Positions 39,814-48,214 of a stretch of 64,000 bases of DNA are shown piece by piece; position 1 is the first letter of the stretch, and every line of letters starts with the position of its first letter. Made by a program: the position numbers and the translations under genes. This DNA comes from Fusobacteriales bacterium (GTDB lineage: Bacteria; Fusobacteriota; Fusobacteriia; Fusobacteriales; Fusobacteriaceae). Under the pieces are notes generated by a model, which worked only from the letters and a program-made list of their open reading frames with translations, was not told the DNA's origin and did no database searches. The stretch lies in assembly GCA_020063625.1 (NCBI GenBank), contig JAICDD010000015.1:1-64000 (forward strand), given 5' to 3'.

Positions 39814-41493
39814 TTAGTTTTCTGTTTTTTTAGTTAAGTATTTTTCACTATATGCTTCTATAAAGACTTCTACTAATTTTGGTTCAAATTGATTTTTACA
39901 TTTTCTCATCTCTTCAAAAGCTTCTTCAGGAGTCATATTATTATTTCTGTAAATTCTTTTTGATGTCATAGCATCAAAAGAATCTGCAATCATTAATATT
40001 TTTGAAAGTAAAGGAATCTCTTTTGAAGTTATACTTTTTGGATAACCAGTTCCATCTAGTTTTTCATGATGATATAAAAGGATAGTTGCAGCATTTTTTA
40101 AAAATTCTATATCTTTTAATATATCATATCCTATTTGAGGATGTTTTTTAATTTCATTATATTCTTCATCTGTAAATCTACCAGGTTTATTTAAAATATT
40201 ATCTTTTATACCTATTTTTCCTATATCATGGAGAATTGCAGCAAATTTAAGATCAGTTTTAAATTTTTCAGGAATTTTTAATTTATCAGCTATCATTAAA
40301 GAGTATTCCATTACTCTTTTTTCTAAATATCCTTTTTCACTTTTTTCAAGAGTAGCTTCTATTAATGAATTAGATATCTCTTTTTCATTTATTACAGTTC
40401 TTAATTTATATACCATTTCATTAATCGCTTCAGAAATTACTTTAATCTCATTATTATTAGCTTTTATATCTATTTTTGTATTTAAATCTCCTATTTTTAT
40501 TTGCTCAATAGCTTCTAGTAATTTAGTCATAGGATACAAAATTTCTTTTTTATATTTATAATAAATTAATAATAAAATAAACACAAATATAATTACAATA
40601 ATAGATATTTTTAAAAATAAAATCATAGCTTTTTTATTGATTAATTCATTACTATATTTTAATTCTAAAATTATATTTAAAGATTTTCCTAAATTTCCTT
40701 TAATACTATATGGAATATAAATATAGACTTCTCTAAAATTATTCTTTTTTATTTCATATTTATTGAACTTTCCATTTTTAAAAGTAGTTTTTATATTTTC
40801 ATATCTTATTTTATCAGATTTTATTGATTTTTTTGTTATATAATTTACTCCAAATTGATTATAAATATTTATTTCTTTTATTTCAGGAAATAATTCTTTG
40901 TTATAATTAGATAAATTATATATAGAATCTTTATTTAAAATATTATTATAATATTCCATATCTATACTAGCTTCAAATATATATTTTTTATCATGTGAAG
41001 GAAGATAGGCATATTTTAATATTTTTTTATTTTTTAAGCTTTGATTTATTCTATCAGATACATATTTTTCGTTTAATAATATTTTTTCTAAACTTTTTTT
41101 AAAAGTAGTGTATTTATTAAAATCTAATCCTATATCAGATTTATTTGTAGATTCTATTACTTTGTAATTATTATCAATTACATATAACTCTATAAACGTT
41201 TCTTTAAATTTCTCTAGTTCTATTTTTCCAGTATTTTCATAATTTTCTTTGATTTTTTCTAGTTTAGATTTAAGTAAAATATCGCTTTTTTCCTCTAATA
41301 AAAAATAAATTTTATTTATTGTTTCTAATTTTTCTGATAAATTTTTTGCAAAATTAAACATTTTTTTATCTAAATTTTCATTTTCAATTTTTTTAAATGA
41401 TTCATAAGAATATAAGATAAAAATAAAAAGGCTTATAATTATAGAAATAATAGTATATTGAAATAAGTCTTTTATTGTACTTTTTATTTTCAT
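39814..41493 (-). CDS. Membrane sensor HD-GYP phosphodiesterase
   Basis: A 559-residue signalling protein. Two membrane helices (about residues 14-30 and 290-310) flank an extracytoplasmic sensor part. A HAMP linker (about 310-365, LLEAIEQIKIGDLNTKID) joins to a complete HD-GYP domain: FAAILHDIGKIGIKDNIL, KKHPQIGYDIL, YHHEKLDGTGYP and ADSFDAMTS. All metal ligands and the GYP signature are present, so cyclic di-GMP hydrolysis is likely. It may link to motility, given the flagellar genes nearby. GGAGG precedes the ATG. Confidence 0.92.
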   Translation of the reverse strand: MKIKSTIKDLFQYTIISIIISLFIFILYSYESFKKIENENLDKKMFNFAKNLSEKLETINKIYFLLEEKSDILLKSKLEKIKENYENTGKIELEKFKETFIELYVIDNNYKVIESTNKSDIGLDFNKYTTFKKSLEKILLNEKYVSDRINQSLKNKKILKYAYLPSHDKKYIFEASIDMEYYNNILNKDSIYNLSNYNKELFPEIKEINIYNQFGVNYITKKSIKSDKIRYENIKTTFKNGKFNKYEIKKNNFREVYIYIPYSIKGNLGKSLNIILELKYSNELINKKAMILFLKISIIVIIFVFILLLIYYKYKKEILYPMTKLLEAIEQIKIGDLNTKIDIKANNNEIKVISEAINEMVYKLRTVINEKEISNSLIEATLEKSEKGYLEKRVMEYSLMIADKLKIPEKFKTDLKFAAILHDIGKIGIKDNILNKPGRFTDEEYNEIKKHPQIGYDILKDIEFLKNAATILLYHHEKLDGTGYPKSITSKEIPLLSKILMIADSFDAMTSKRIYRNNNMTPEEAFEEMRKCKNQFEPKLVEVFIEAYSEKYLTKKTEN

Positions 41494-41514
41494 ATAACCT
41501 CCTATATTTTGTAT

Positions 41515-41543
41515 AGTATAATATAAAATTTATATTTTTTCAA
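41515..41543 (-). promoter_or_regulatory. Promoter for the HD-GYP gene
   Basis: On the minus strand TTGAAA (41543-41538), 17 bases, TATACT (41520-41515). It lies just downstream of the MATE terminator, making the HD-GYP gene a separate unit. Confidence 0.6.
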
Positions 41544-41544
41544 T

Positions 41545-41566
41545 AAAAAAGAGGGATTACCCCTCT
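41545..41566 (-). terminator. Terminator after the MATE gene
   Basis: On the minus strand AGAGGG, a five-base loop and CCCTCT are followed by six T. The left arm overlaps the last codons and stop of the MATE gene. Confidence 0.8.
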
Positions 41567-42912
41567 GTTATAAATACTTTTTTCTTTATGATAAAATCAA
41601 TATAAAACCATATAATAGCAACTGTTCCTTTTATGATACTACTTATTGAGATACTCCACCATACTCCATTAAGCCCTAAATTTAAACTATATGCTAGATA
41701 AAGTGCCATAGGTATACGAAGTCCTGTGAAAACGATACTTATTATTGCTGGAGGCATAGTTTTAGATACACCGTTAAATAATCCCATTGTAGTTATTTCA
41801 AGACACATAAATACTTGAGAAATTGCTAATATTTTTAAATAATCTGAACCAAGTAATATTGCTTTTTTATCATTTGGAATAAAAAACTTAAATATTTCAT
41901 TTCTAAAAATATAAAATAATAGAGTAGCAATTATTCCTATAATTACTGTTATACTTAAAGCACTATAATATCCTTTGATTATTCTTTCTTTATTTTTATT
42001 TCCATAATTTTGAGCTGTAAATGTACTAAGAGCTGTAGATATTCCTCCTGCAGTCATCCATGATAAAGACTCTATTTGAGCTCCTACTTTTTGTACGGCA
42101 ATTGCTACTGCTCTCCAATTAGATATAATTTTAGCTATATTCATAGATATTGTAGCAAAAAACATATTTTGAAAAGCTACAGGCATTCCAATTTTTATTA
42201 TATTTTTAATTATTTTAATATCTATTTTATTAAAGAATTTAAAATTTTCAAATGGATAATTTTTAATTTTAATTATAAATAATAAGAAAACTATAGCTTG
42301 AGAAATAATTGTTGCAAAAGCTGCTCCTATTGCATTAAATTTAAATACAAATATAAATAAAGGATCTAATATTATGTTTAATATAAGTCCAACAGTATTA
42401 TAAACAAAAGGAGTATGACTGTCTCCATATCCTGTTATTATACTAGAGAATATTTGAATTAAATATCCAGGGACAAAAAATATTCCAACAATAAAAAGAT
42501 AATTTTTTGCTACATTTAGTGTATTTCCTGTTAGATTAAAAAAACTAAGGATATTGTGTCTAAACATAATAATAAAAATAGAATATATAAATATAAGAAA
42601 AGTATTTAATATTACTCCGTTTTCGCTTACGTCTTTTGCTTTTTTATAATTTTCTGCTCCGACGTGTTGTCCGACTAAGACTTCTACACCAGTTTTACTA
42701 ATAAGAGTTACTGAAAATCCAAACCACATAAAAAATCCAGCTGTACCTACTGCAGCCACAGCATTACTACTTAATCTTCCAAGCCATATCATATCTGTTA
42801 AATTATATGCCATTTGTAAAAATGATGTTCCCATTATTGGTAGCGCTAACTTTAATAATGCTAAATATATATTTCCACTAGTTAAATTTACTTTTTTACT
42901 CAATTCTATCAC
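41557..42912 (-). CDS. MATE family efflux transporter
   Basis: A 451-residue protein with twelve hydrophobic segments, typical of MATE cation-antiport drug or metabolite exporters (DinF/NorM superfamily). The N-terminal half has ALPIMGTSFLQMAYNLTDMI and GRLSSNAVAAVG; the second half repeats the pattern with IGMPVAFQNMFFATISMNI. ISTALSTFTAQNYGNKNKER is a further family block. Substrate cannot be predicted. It has its own promoter and terminator. Confidence 0.92.
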   Translation of the reverse strand: MIELSKKVNLTSGNIYLALLKLALPIMGTSFLQMAYNLTDMIWLGRLSSNAVAAVGTAGFFMWFGFSVTLISKTGVEVLVGQHVGAENYKKAKDVSENGVILNTFLIFIYSIFIIMFRHNILSFFNLTGNTLNVAKNYLFIVGIFFVPGYLIQIFSSIITGYGDSHTPFVYNTVGLILNIILDPLFIFVFKFNAIGAAFATIISQAIVFLLFIIKIKNYPFENFKFFNKIDIKIIKNIIKIGMPVAFQNMFFATISMNIAKIISNWRAVAIAVQKVGAQIESLSWMTAGGISTALSTFTAQNYGNKNKERIIKGYYSALSITVIIGIIATLLFYIFRNEIFKFFIPNDKKAILLGSDYLKILAISQVFMCLEITTMGLFNGVSKTMPPAIISIVFTGLRIPMALYLAYSLNLGLNGVWWSISISSIIKGTVAIIWFYIDFIIKKKVFITEG

Positions 42913-42932
42913 CTCTTTTAGTCATGAGATAT

Positions 42933-42961
42933 ATTTTAATATTATTATGATAATTTGTCAA
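42933..42961 (-). promoter_or_regulatory. Promoter for the MATE gene
   Basis: On the minus strand TTGACA (42961-42956), 17 bases, TAAAAT (42938-42933). The -35 box is a perfect match. Confidence 0.7.
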
Positions 42962-43050
42962 TTAAAATAATTGATAATATATTAAGATATAAAATGTAAT
43001 TATATAAATTAAAATCCAAATAATAAAAAAGTTAATATCTATTAAAGAAA

Positions 43051-43085
43051 TCAAAAACGAGTCCTTTAAAATCAAGAACTCGTTT
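43051..43085 (-). terminator. Terminator of the lpxK-bioC operon
   Basis: On the minus strand AAACGAGTTCTT (43085-43074) pairs with AAGGACTCGTTT (43066-43055), with one G-U pair, followed by TTTTTGA. A member of the AAACGAGTTCTT family. Confidence 0.85.
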
Positions 43086-43098
43086 AATTAATTTATTT

Positions 43099-43848
43099 TT
43101 ATGATTTGATTTCACCATATAATATATCATTTGTAACTTTTATTTCTTTAAATAATTCAAGGTATTTTTCTTCAACATTTCTTAATATATTTCTAGTTAA
43201 TGGTTTTCTCGATTGTAGAGCACTATTTGCACCTATTTTTTTAATACTTTTTAAAAACTCTAATAAATTTTTATAATTTTCTATGTAATGTTCATTTTTT
43301 AGTATATTAATATCTTTTCTTTTTTCAAAATATTCTAGTTTTATAAAGTCTTGGGAGAATACAAAATCTTTATTGTATTTATAAAATGCTTCTCTTAATT
43401 CATAGTATGTTTTATCTATAAAAGTAGCAAAAATAATTTTACCATTTTTATTTAATAAAGTCTTATAATAATCTAAAGTTTCATCTAGATTATTAAACCA
43501 TTGAAATACTGCATTTGATAGAATTAAATCATAATTATTGTTTTTAAAAAGATGTTTTTCAGCATCACAAATTATATAGTTATTTATGCTATCTTTGTAT
43601 TTTGATTTAACTATATTTATCATATCACTAGATATATCTACTACATCTAAATTTAAATTTTCATATTTTTCAAAAAGATATTGAGTAAATATTCCAGTAC
43701 CACATCCTATTTCTAATATTTTAGGATTTTTAATATCTGGTAAAAATGTAGATAACTCTTTTGCCATTAATTTTTGTATTTTTGCATAAGAATCATAAGT
43801 GTTTGCATTTTTTGAAAAATTATTTTGCACATATTTTTTATTTATCAA
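43099..43848 (-). CDS. bioC: Malonyl-ACP O-methyltransferase BioC
   Basis: BioC methylates malonyl-ACP to disguise it for pimelate synthesis in the biotin pathway. The 249-residue protein has FSKNANTYDSYAKIQKLMA at the N-terminus, the SAM motif ILEIGCGTGIFTQYL, and LILSNAVFQWFNNLDETL, all usual in BioC. LLEFLKSIKKIGANSA near the end is a family block. The start is TTG at 43848 with GGAG eight bases upstream; it overlaps the alpha/beta-hydrolase gene by 11 bases. The pairing with a hydrolase supports the BioC-BioH type route. Other bio genes are not in the window. Confidence 0.85.
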   Translation of the reverse strand: MINKKYVQNNFSKNANTYDSYAKIQKLMAKELSTFLPDIKNPKILEIGCGTGIFTQYLFEKYENLNLDVVDISSDMINIVKSKYKDSINNYIICDAEKHLFKNNNYDLILSNAVFQWFNNLDETLDYYKTLLNKNGKIIFATFIDKTYYELREAFYKYNKDFVFSQDFIKLEYFEKRKDINILKNEHYIENYKNLLEFLKSIKKIGANSALQSRKPLTRNILRNVEEKYLELFKEIKVTNDILYGEIKS

Positions 43849-44473
43849 TTATAAAACTCCTTACTATTTTATAAATATCAGTTTCAAAAAAAATAGCATG
43901 ACCACAATTATTTAATTCTATTTTTTTAGCATTTATAAAATTATTAAATACTTTTATAGATGATTCTTTAAAAATTATTTTATCATTATTTGAAAATATT
44001 ATTAATGCATTAGTGTCATATTTTTTTTCTTTTAAATTTGTATTCTTTAGATATTCTAATTCTTTTATAAGTTTTTGTTCTTCAAAATTTTTTATTTTAT
44101 CAAAATATCTATTAATAAAATTTTCATAATTCTCTTTATAAAAAAAACAATTTTTAAAAAATTGTTTTAAAGTTAATTCTTTATTTTTTAATATATTTTT
44201 TTGCATTTTTTCTAAAATTAGCTTAGAAAAGTTTTCTGTAAAATTAAATGTAGGTGATATTAGCATTATTTTATTTGGTTTGATTAAATTAATGGTTTCA
44301 ATAGCTAATAAAGTACCTAAAGACCATCCTAAAAATATTATATTTTTATATTGTGATATATTATTTAGATTTAAGTCATTATAAAATATATAATCATAGT
44401 CTTTAGGAATAAATTCTAAATACATCTCTTTAACACTTGCAAATCCTGGAAAAATAATCATTAAATTTTTCAT
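43838..44473 (-). CDS. BioH/BioG-type alpha/beta hydrolase
   Basis: A 211-residue alpha/beta hydrolase. The nucleophile is in IFLGWSLGTLLAIE (GxSxG), the acid is probably the Asp of FSNNDKI, and the His is in NCGHAIFFET. Overlap with bioC makes it the likely pimeloyl-ACP methyl ester esterase, which removes the methyl group added by BioC. At this length it could be the BioG rather than the BioH subgroup; reading alone does not decide. It follows the cupin gene with 8 bases between. Confidence 0.75.
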   Translation of the reverse strand: MKNLMIIFPGFASVKEMYLEFIPKDYDYIFYNDLNLNNISQYKNIIFLGWSLGTLLAIETINLIKPNKIMLISPTFNFTENFSKLILEKMQKNILKNKELTLKQFFKNCFFYKENYENFINRYFDKIKNFEEQKLIKELEYLKNTNLKEKKYDTNALIIFSNNDKIIFKESSIKVFNNFINAKKIELNNCGHAIFFETDIYKIVRSFIIDK

Positions 44474-44481
44474 AGTAACCT

Positions 44482-44829
44482 CTATTTTTTTATGATAAAA
44501 GCAATAAATTTAAGATTAGTATCACCTATATTTTTTATACTATGTTTTTCTTGATGTTTAGTATAGACAAGGTCACCTGCAGATACTTCTTTTTCTTCAC
44601 CATTATCATTTATAATTCCTTTACCATCTAGAATATAGTAAATCTCTTCATCATCTACATGTTCATGATAACCTACTTCTGACCCTACTTCAAGTTCATT
44701 TATATAAAAACCTTTTAAATTATTTTCTAATTGCAGATTATCTAAATATCTATATCCCTTTATTTTCCCTTTTCCTTCTCGTGGTCTTATTGTTTCAATT
44801 AATGTAGTATTATCGAATTTTACTAACAT
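44482..44829 (-). CDS. Cupin domain protein
   Basis: A 115-residue single-domain cupin. Cupin motif 1 is GYHEHVDDEEIYYILDGKG, with the two His and the Glu that bind metal; motif 2 is GDLVYTKHQEKHSIKN with the last His. Ligand and reaction are unknown; many small cupins bind sugars or act as isomerases. AAGGGGG precedes the ATG. It lies 9 bases after nadD and before the bio genes. Confidence 0.85.
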   Translation of the reverse strand: MLVKFDNTTLIETIRPREGKGKIKGYRYLDNLQLENNLKGFYINELEVGSEVGYHEHVDDEEIYYILDGKGIINDNGEEKEVSAGDLVYTKHQEKHSIKNIGDTNLKFIAFIIKK

Positions 44830-44838
44830 TTTTCCCCC

Positions 44839-45345
44839 TTAATAATATAATTTATTTTTTTCTATATATTTTCTTACTTCGTCAGTTAGATAATATTTTA
44901 TACTTTTTCCCATTTTTATACGAGTTCTAATATCCGAAGCACTTATCTCTATGATAGGACTTTTTAAAACTATAAATTTTACATTTTTTATCATCTCGTC
45001 ATAATCTTTCCATTTATGAAGATAAGCAGCAGAATCTTCTCCTATTATTTCATACAATTCATCTTTTAAATAAATTTTTTTTAATTCCTTATAAGTGTCA
45101 TAAGTATATGAAATTTTATTTTTTTCTATTTCACATAACTCAAAATATTTATTATTTTTTATACTTAATTTTATCATATTAACTCTATGTTCATAATCTA
45201 TTAAATTATTTTCTCTATGTGAAGGAATTCCTACAGGGACAAATAATATTTTGTCAAAATTTAATTCTTCTTTTATATATTCAGCTAAAAAAATATGTCC
45301 AAAATGTATAGGATTAAAACTTCCTCCATATATTCCTATTTTCAT
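44839..45345 (-). CDS. nadD: Nicotinate-nucleotide adenylyltransferase, short form
   Basis: NadD makes nicotinic acid adenine dinucleotide from nicotinate mononucleotide and ATP. The nucleotidyl-transfer motif is GGSFNPIHFGHIFLAEYI (GxxxPxHxGH). FVPVGIPSHR and the ISASDIRTRI block (the ISSTxIR signature) are present, as is LYEIIGEDSAAYLHKW. At 168 residues it is shorter than the usual 190-215: the segment expected between FIVLK and SPIIEISASDIR is almost gone. Whether the enzyme is active is uncertain. The ribosome site is GGTGG, rather far from the ATG. Confidence 0.88.
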   Translation of the reverse strand: MKIGIYGGSFNPIHFGHIFLAEYIKEELNFDKILFVPVGIPSHRENNLIDYEHRVNMIKLSIKNNKYFELCEIEKNKISYTYDTYKELKKIYLKDELYEIIGEDSAAYLHKWKDYDEMIKNVKFIVLKSPIIEISASDIRTRIKMGKSIKYYLTDEVRKYIEKNKLYY

Positions 45346-45363
45346 AATTTAAGTACCACCATT

Positions 45364-45444
45364 CTATAATTCTATTGATGCCATTATTTCTAATATTTCC
45401 TCTTTTGATTCAGAAGTAATAATATCTTCTCTTATAGTTTTTTC
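45364..45444 (-). pseudogene. Out-of-frame C-terminal remnant of PTS EIIA
   Basis: Just before the EIIA stop, in the -1 frame, 26 codons read EKTIREDIITSESKEEILEI and continue to MASIEL and a stop. This is the expected C-terminal helix region (KxxRExIxxAKSxEEIxxII pattern) of EIIA. The crossing point is a run of six A in the AGAGAAAAAACT segment. The length before the join is also about nine residues shorter than in relatives, so a small deletion is the simplest explanation. Confidence 0.65.
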
Positions 45445-45791
45445 TCTAATTTTAAGTATTCAGTATTTTTAGTTGTAGGAGCACCTACCATTATTATTAC
45501 TTTTGCTGGTTCTCCATCAGGAGTATTAAAATCAATAGGTGTTTTTAATAATGCTACACTCATAACGATATCTTCTAATTCTTCACATCTAGCATGAGGA
45601 ACTACTATTTGTTTCCCAATTCCAGTTGTTCCAGCTTCTTCTCTTTTAAGTATATTTTCTAAAAATTTATCTTTATCTTTTATTTTATTACTATTTTCAT
45701 ACATTACATCTACCATTTTTTTTATAATTTGTAATTTATCTGTTTTATTATCTTCAAATAAAATAAGTTTTGAATTTAAATAATTTATCAT
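45432..45791 (-). CDS. PTS EIIA domain protein (fructose/nitrogen type), C-terminally frameshifted
   Basis: A 119-residue EIIA of the PTS-IIA-2 family (fructose, mannitol or PtsN type), which receives phosphate on a histidine. The active-site block is GIGKQIVVPHARCEELEDIV with His near 66. VIIMVGAPTTKNTEYLKL is the next conserved block. The frame ends soon after, and the normal C-terminal helix is found out of frame at 45364-45444. No other PTS genes are adjacent, so a regulatory PtsN-like role is plausible if the protein is functional. AGGAGG precedes the ATG. Confidence 0.82.
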   Translation of the reverse strand: MINYLNSKLILFEDNKTDKLQIIKKMVDVMYENSNKIKDKDKFLENILKREEAGTTGIGKQIVVPHARCEELEDIVMSVALLKTPIDFNTPDGEPAKVIIMVGAPTTKNTEYLKLEKKL

Positions 45792-45800
45792 TATTACCTC

Positions 45801-47384
45801 CTAATTTAAAGCTATGTTAATAGCATCCCTATTTCCTAAATTATCTATTAAGTTTTTTGTTTCTAAATTATAATAAAATATTATTTTATTATTCTCTAAG
45901 ATATAAAGTGTTTTATCTTTAAATATATATTCCTTATTATCTTTTTTTACTTTATTATTATTTCCTAATAATAAACTGCTTAATATATAAATATCATTTA
46001 AATTTTTAATATATTCTGTACTAAAATTATTTGGAAAACCATATTTAAATTGTGCCTTTAAAAAATATTCTAAATAAATATTATAAAATTTTTCATCTAT
46101 ATTTTTTGTTTTTAATAAATTGTTATATTGTAATTCAAAATATTTTGATATTTTTTTAAAATCATTTGAATTATCTCTATATTCAAACCAATTATTATAA
46201 TTTCCTAATCTTTCCACTAATACATCTGTAAAAATTGAAGTACCATTTTCGATATTATCTAATTTTTCAGTAATTAAATCTTTTCTATTATATATTTCGC
46301 TATAATTTAATGGAATTATAGTATTAATATTTTCTAAGTTTTGAAGCATTTTTTCTATATCAGCTTCATTAGTTTCATCTAAAATAAATTTTGAAGAATA
46401 ATTTAAAACAAAATTTTTATCATTATTCATTTTAGCAATTTTATTTATATAATTTGATATCTCGAAAAATACATCATCTTTTTTATAAAATAGATATTCT
46501 TCAAGTTTTACAATAAAGTCTTTATCATCATTTAATATAAATAAATCATTAAACTCTCTAACTATATACTCATTATATTTATTGCTACTATTTTTTATAA
46601 TTTTATCTTCTAATATTATTAATTTAATTCCATTCTCTTTTAAATTATTAGTTAATTTATTATCCCATATTCCACCATTAAGATAAAAAACTTTTGGTTT
46701 GTTTTTAAATAATTTTTCTTTTAATTCAATATCTTTTTTTATTTGTAAGTTTATTGTTTCATCGTTAAGAGCATTTAATATAGCACCAGAATAACTACTA
46801 GCTACTATTTCTATTTTATTTATTTCTATTAATTTATTTATTCTTTCTATTATATCTTTTCTTTCTTTTGATATATAATCTAATAATATTCCATTAATAT
46901 TAAGATTATATTTAAAATTAGTATTTTCTATATAAGATAGTATTTTTTCTATTTTGTTTATATTTGCATCTCTATTTTTAGGATTATCTTCTATTATATT
47001 TAATAATACAGTTGTTTTTAATGGAGTAATATGATCATTATTAAGATATGTTCTTATTCCTAATGCAAAAAATAACAGTATTAAAGAAATTAGAGCTAAA
47101 GATTTTATAATTTTTTCTATATTAACTCTTTTTTTATCTAATTCTTTTCCTGTTAAATCAGTCATTGCAAACTCTAATCTAGCAATTTTTTTCTCTATTT
47201 CACTTAATTCCTCTTCATCTTCTATATTTTCTTGTAAAAACAGCATATATTTCATAGCTTCTTTATAACGTCTATTTACTTGTGCTTCATCAGCTAATTT
47301 AAAGAAGTAATCTTTTAAATCTATACCACAATGGTTACATTTTAAATCTGTAATTTCTGAATTACAATTTGTACATTTCACCAT
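45801..47384 (-). CDS. Membrane-anchored zinc ribbon / GH57-like protein
   Basis: A protein of about 527 residues with an unusual layout. The N-terminus is a zinc ribbon (CTNC and CNHC pairs within the first 22 residues). A helical charged region is followed by one membrane helix (about 93-112, LALISLILLFFALGI). The rest resembles a glycoside hydrolase family 57-type barrel: IEIVASSYSGAILNALND, QIKKDIELKEKLF, FYLNGGIWDNKLTNNLKENG and IKLIILEDK line up with the GH57 order of blocks. The conserved catalytic Glu of the family cannot be clearly placed, so enzymatic activity is uncertain. The ATG at 47384 is preferred because AAAAGG would abut the GTG at 47390. It starts 2 bases after the upstream gene's stop. 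Confidence 0.65.
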   Translation of the reverse strand: MVKCTNCNSEITDLKCNHCGIDLKDYFFKLADEAQVNRRYKEAMKYMLFLQENIEDEEELSEIEKKIARLEFAMTDLTGKELDKKRVNIEKIIKSLALISLILLFFALGIRTYLNNDHITPLKTTVLLNIIEDNPKNRDANINKIEKILSYIENTNFKYNLNINGILLDYISKERKDIIERINKLIEINKIEIVASSYSGAILNALNDETINLQIKKDIELKEKLFKNKPKVFYLNGGIWDNKLTNNLKENGIKLIILEDKIIKNSSNKYNEYIVREFNDLFILNDDKDFIVKLEEYLFYKKDDVFFEISNYINKIAKMNNDKNFVLNYSSKFILDETNEADIEKMLQNLENINTIIPLNYSEIYNRKDLITEKLDNIENGTSIFTDVLVERLGNYNNWFEYRDNSNDFKKISKYFELQYNNLLKTKNIDEKFYNIYLEYFLKAQFKYGFPNNFSTEYIKNLNDIYILSSLLLGNNNKVKKDNKEYIFKDKTLYILENNKIIFYYNLETKNLIDNLGNRDAINIALN

Positions 47385-47386
47385 AA

Positions 47387-48214
47387 TCACCCTTTTATAA
47401 TATTTAGAAATTTCTCCATAATTATTTCTATATTCTCTATATCAGTTTTTTCTTTTAAATTATCAATTTTATTTGAAATTATATAATAATATCTATTTTT
47501 ATTATCTATATTTAAATTTTTTAAAAGAATATAGTATGCTAATATATTTAATCCTTCAAAAGAATTTAATTTATCATAATTTTCAGAAATTTTATGTTCA
47601 ATATTAATTTCATTATTAATTATATCTTTTTTTGAATTTTCATACTCATAAAAATCAGACTCTCTATTTACTAAATAGTAAATAAAAGGATATAATATAT
47701 AATCAATATCATTTTTATGCTCAATATATTTTGTTAGTTCTAAAAAAGATATAAAAAATAAAGCTTTTTCTGAATAAATATCATTCATTAATATATATTT
47801 TGTAATTAATTCTATAAATAAATTTTTATCTTTTAAGTATAATTCTTTGCTATATTTTATTGCAATATTAAAATCTCTATTATAGAAAATCTTAAAAAGA
47901 TTTTTACTTAATTTATCTTTTGAAAGATTACTTAATCTATCTATTTTTTTGAATTTTATTCTATTTTTTTTATCCAAAAAATCAAATAAATATTTACTAG
48001 ATATATCATTTAAAAAAGCTAAATATAGATATATTTTATTAAATCCATATTTTGTTATATCACCATTATTATCTATTTTAAAATAAGTTCTTTTATTAGT
48101 ATAAGGAGCAATTTTTATTAAAAAATTTAATATTCCATTATTATATTCTTTTTCAAAATTTTCATAATCTTTTTCTCTTAAAATATCTAAAAAATCTTTA
48201 TTTTCTATACACAT
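47387..48214 (-). CDS. Unknown protein, cotranscribed with lpxK
   Basis: A 275-residue, mostly helical, Lys/Asn/Ile/Asp/Tyr-rich protein with no signal peptide, membrane segment or motif that I recognise. The periodic helices (for example DFNIAIKYSKELYLKDKNLF) hint at a helical-repeat scaffold. It overlaps the end of lpxK by 10 bases and is followed after 2 bases by the zinc ribbon/GH57-like gene, so the three are translationally coupled. GGAGG precedes the ATG. Confidence 0.6.
   Translation of the reverse strand: MCIENKDFLDILREKDYENFEKEYNNGILNFLIKIAPYTNKRTYFKIDNNGDITKYGFNKIYLYLAFLNDISSKYLFDFLDKKNRIKFKKIDRLSNLSKDKLSKNLFKIFYNRDFNIAIKYSKELYLKDKNLFIELITKYILMNDIYSEKALFFISFLELTKYIEHKNDIDYILYPFIYYLVNRESDFYEYENSKKDIINNEINIEHKISENYDKLNSFEGLNILAYYILLKNLNIDNKNRYYYIISNKIDNLKEKTDIENIEIIMEKFLNIIKG

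Noticed and set aside
45432-45450. Programmed -1 frameshift at the EIIA A run
   Set aside because: Not favoured: the in-frame bases read GAG AAA AAA C, so slipping gives a poor first pairing, and the family comparison also indicates missing residues; a deletion is simpler. Not fully excluded.
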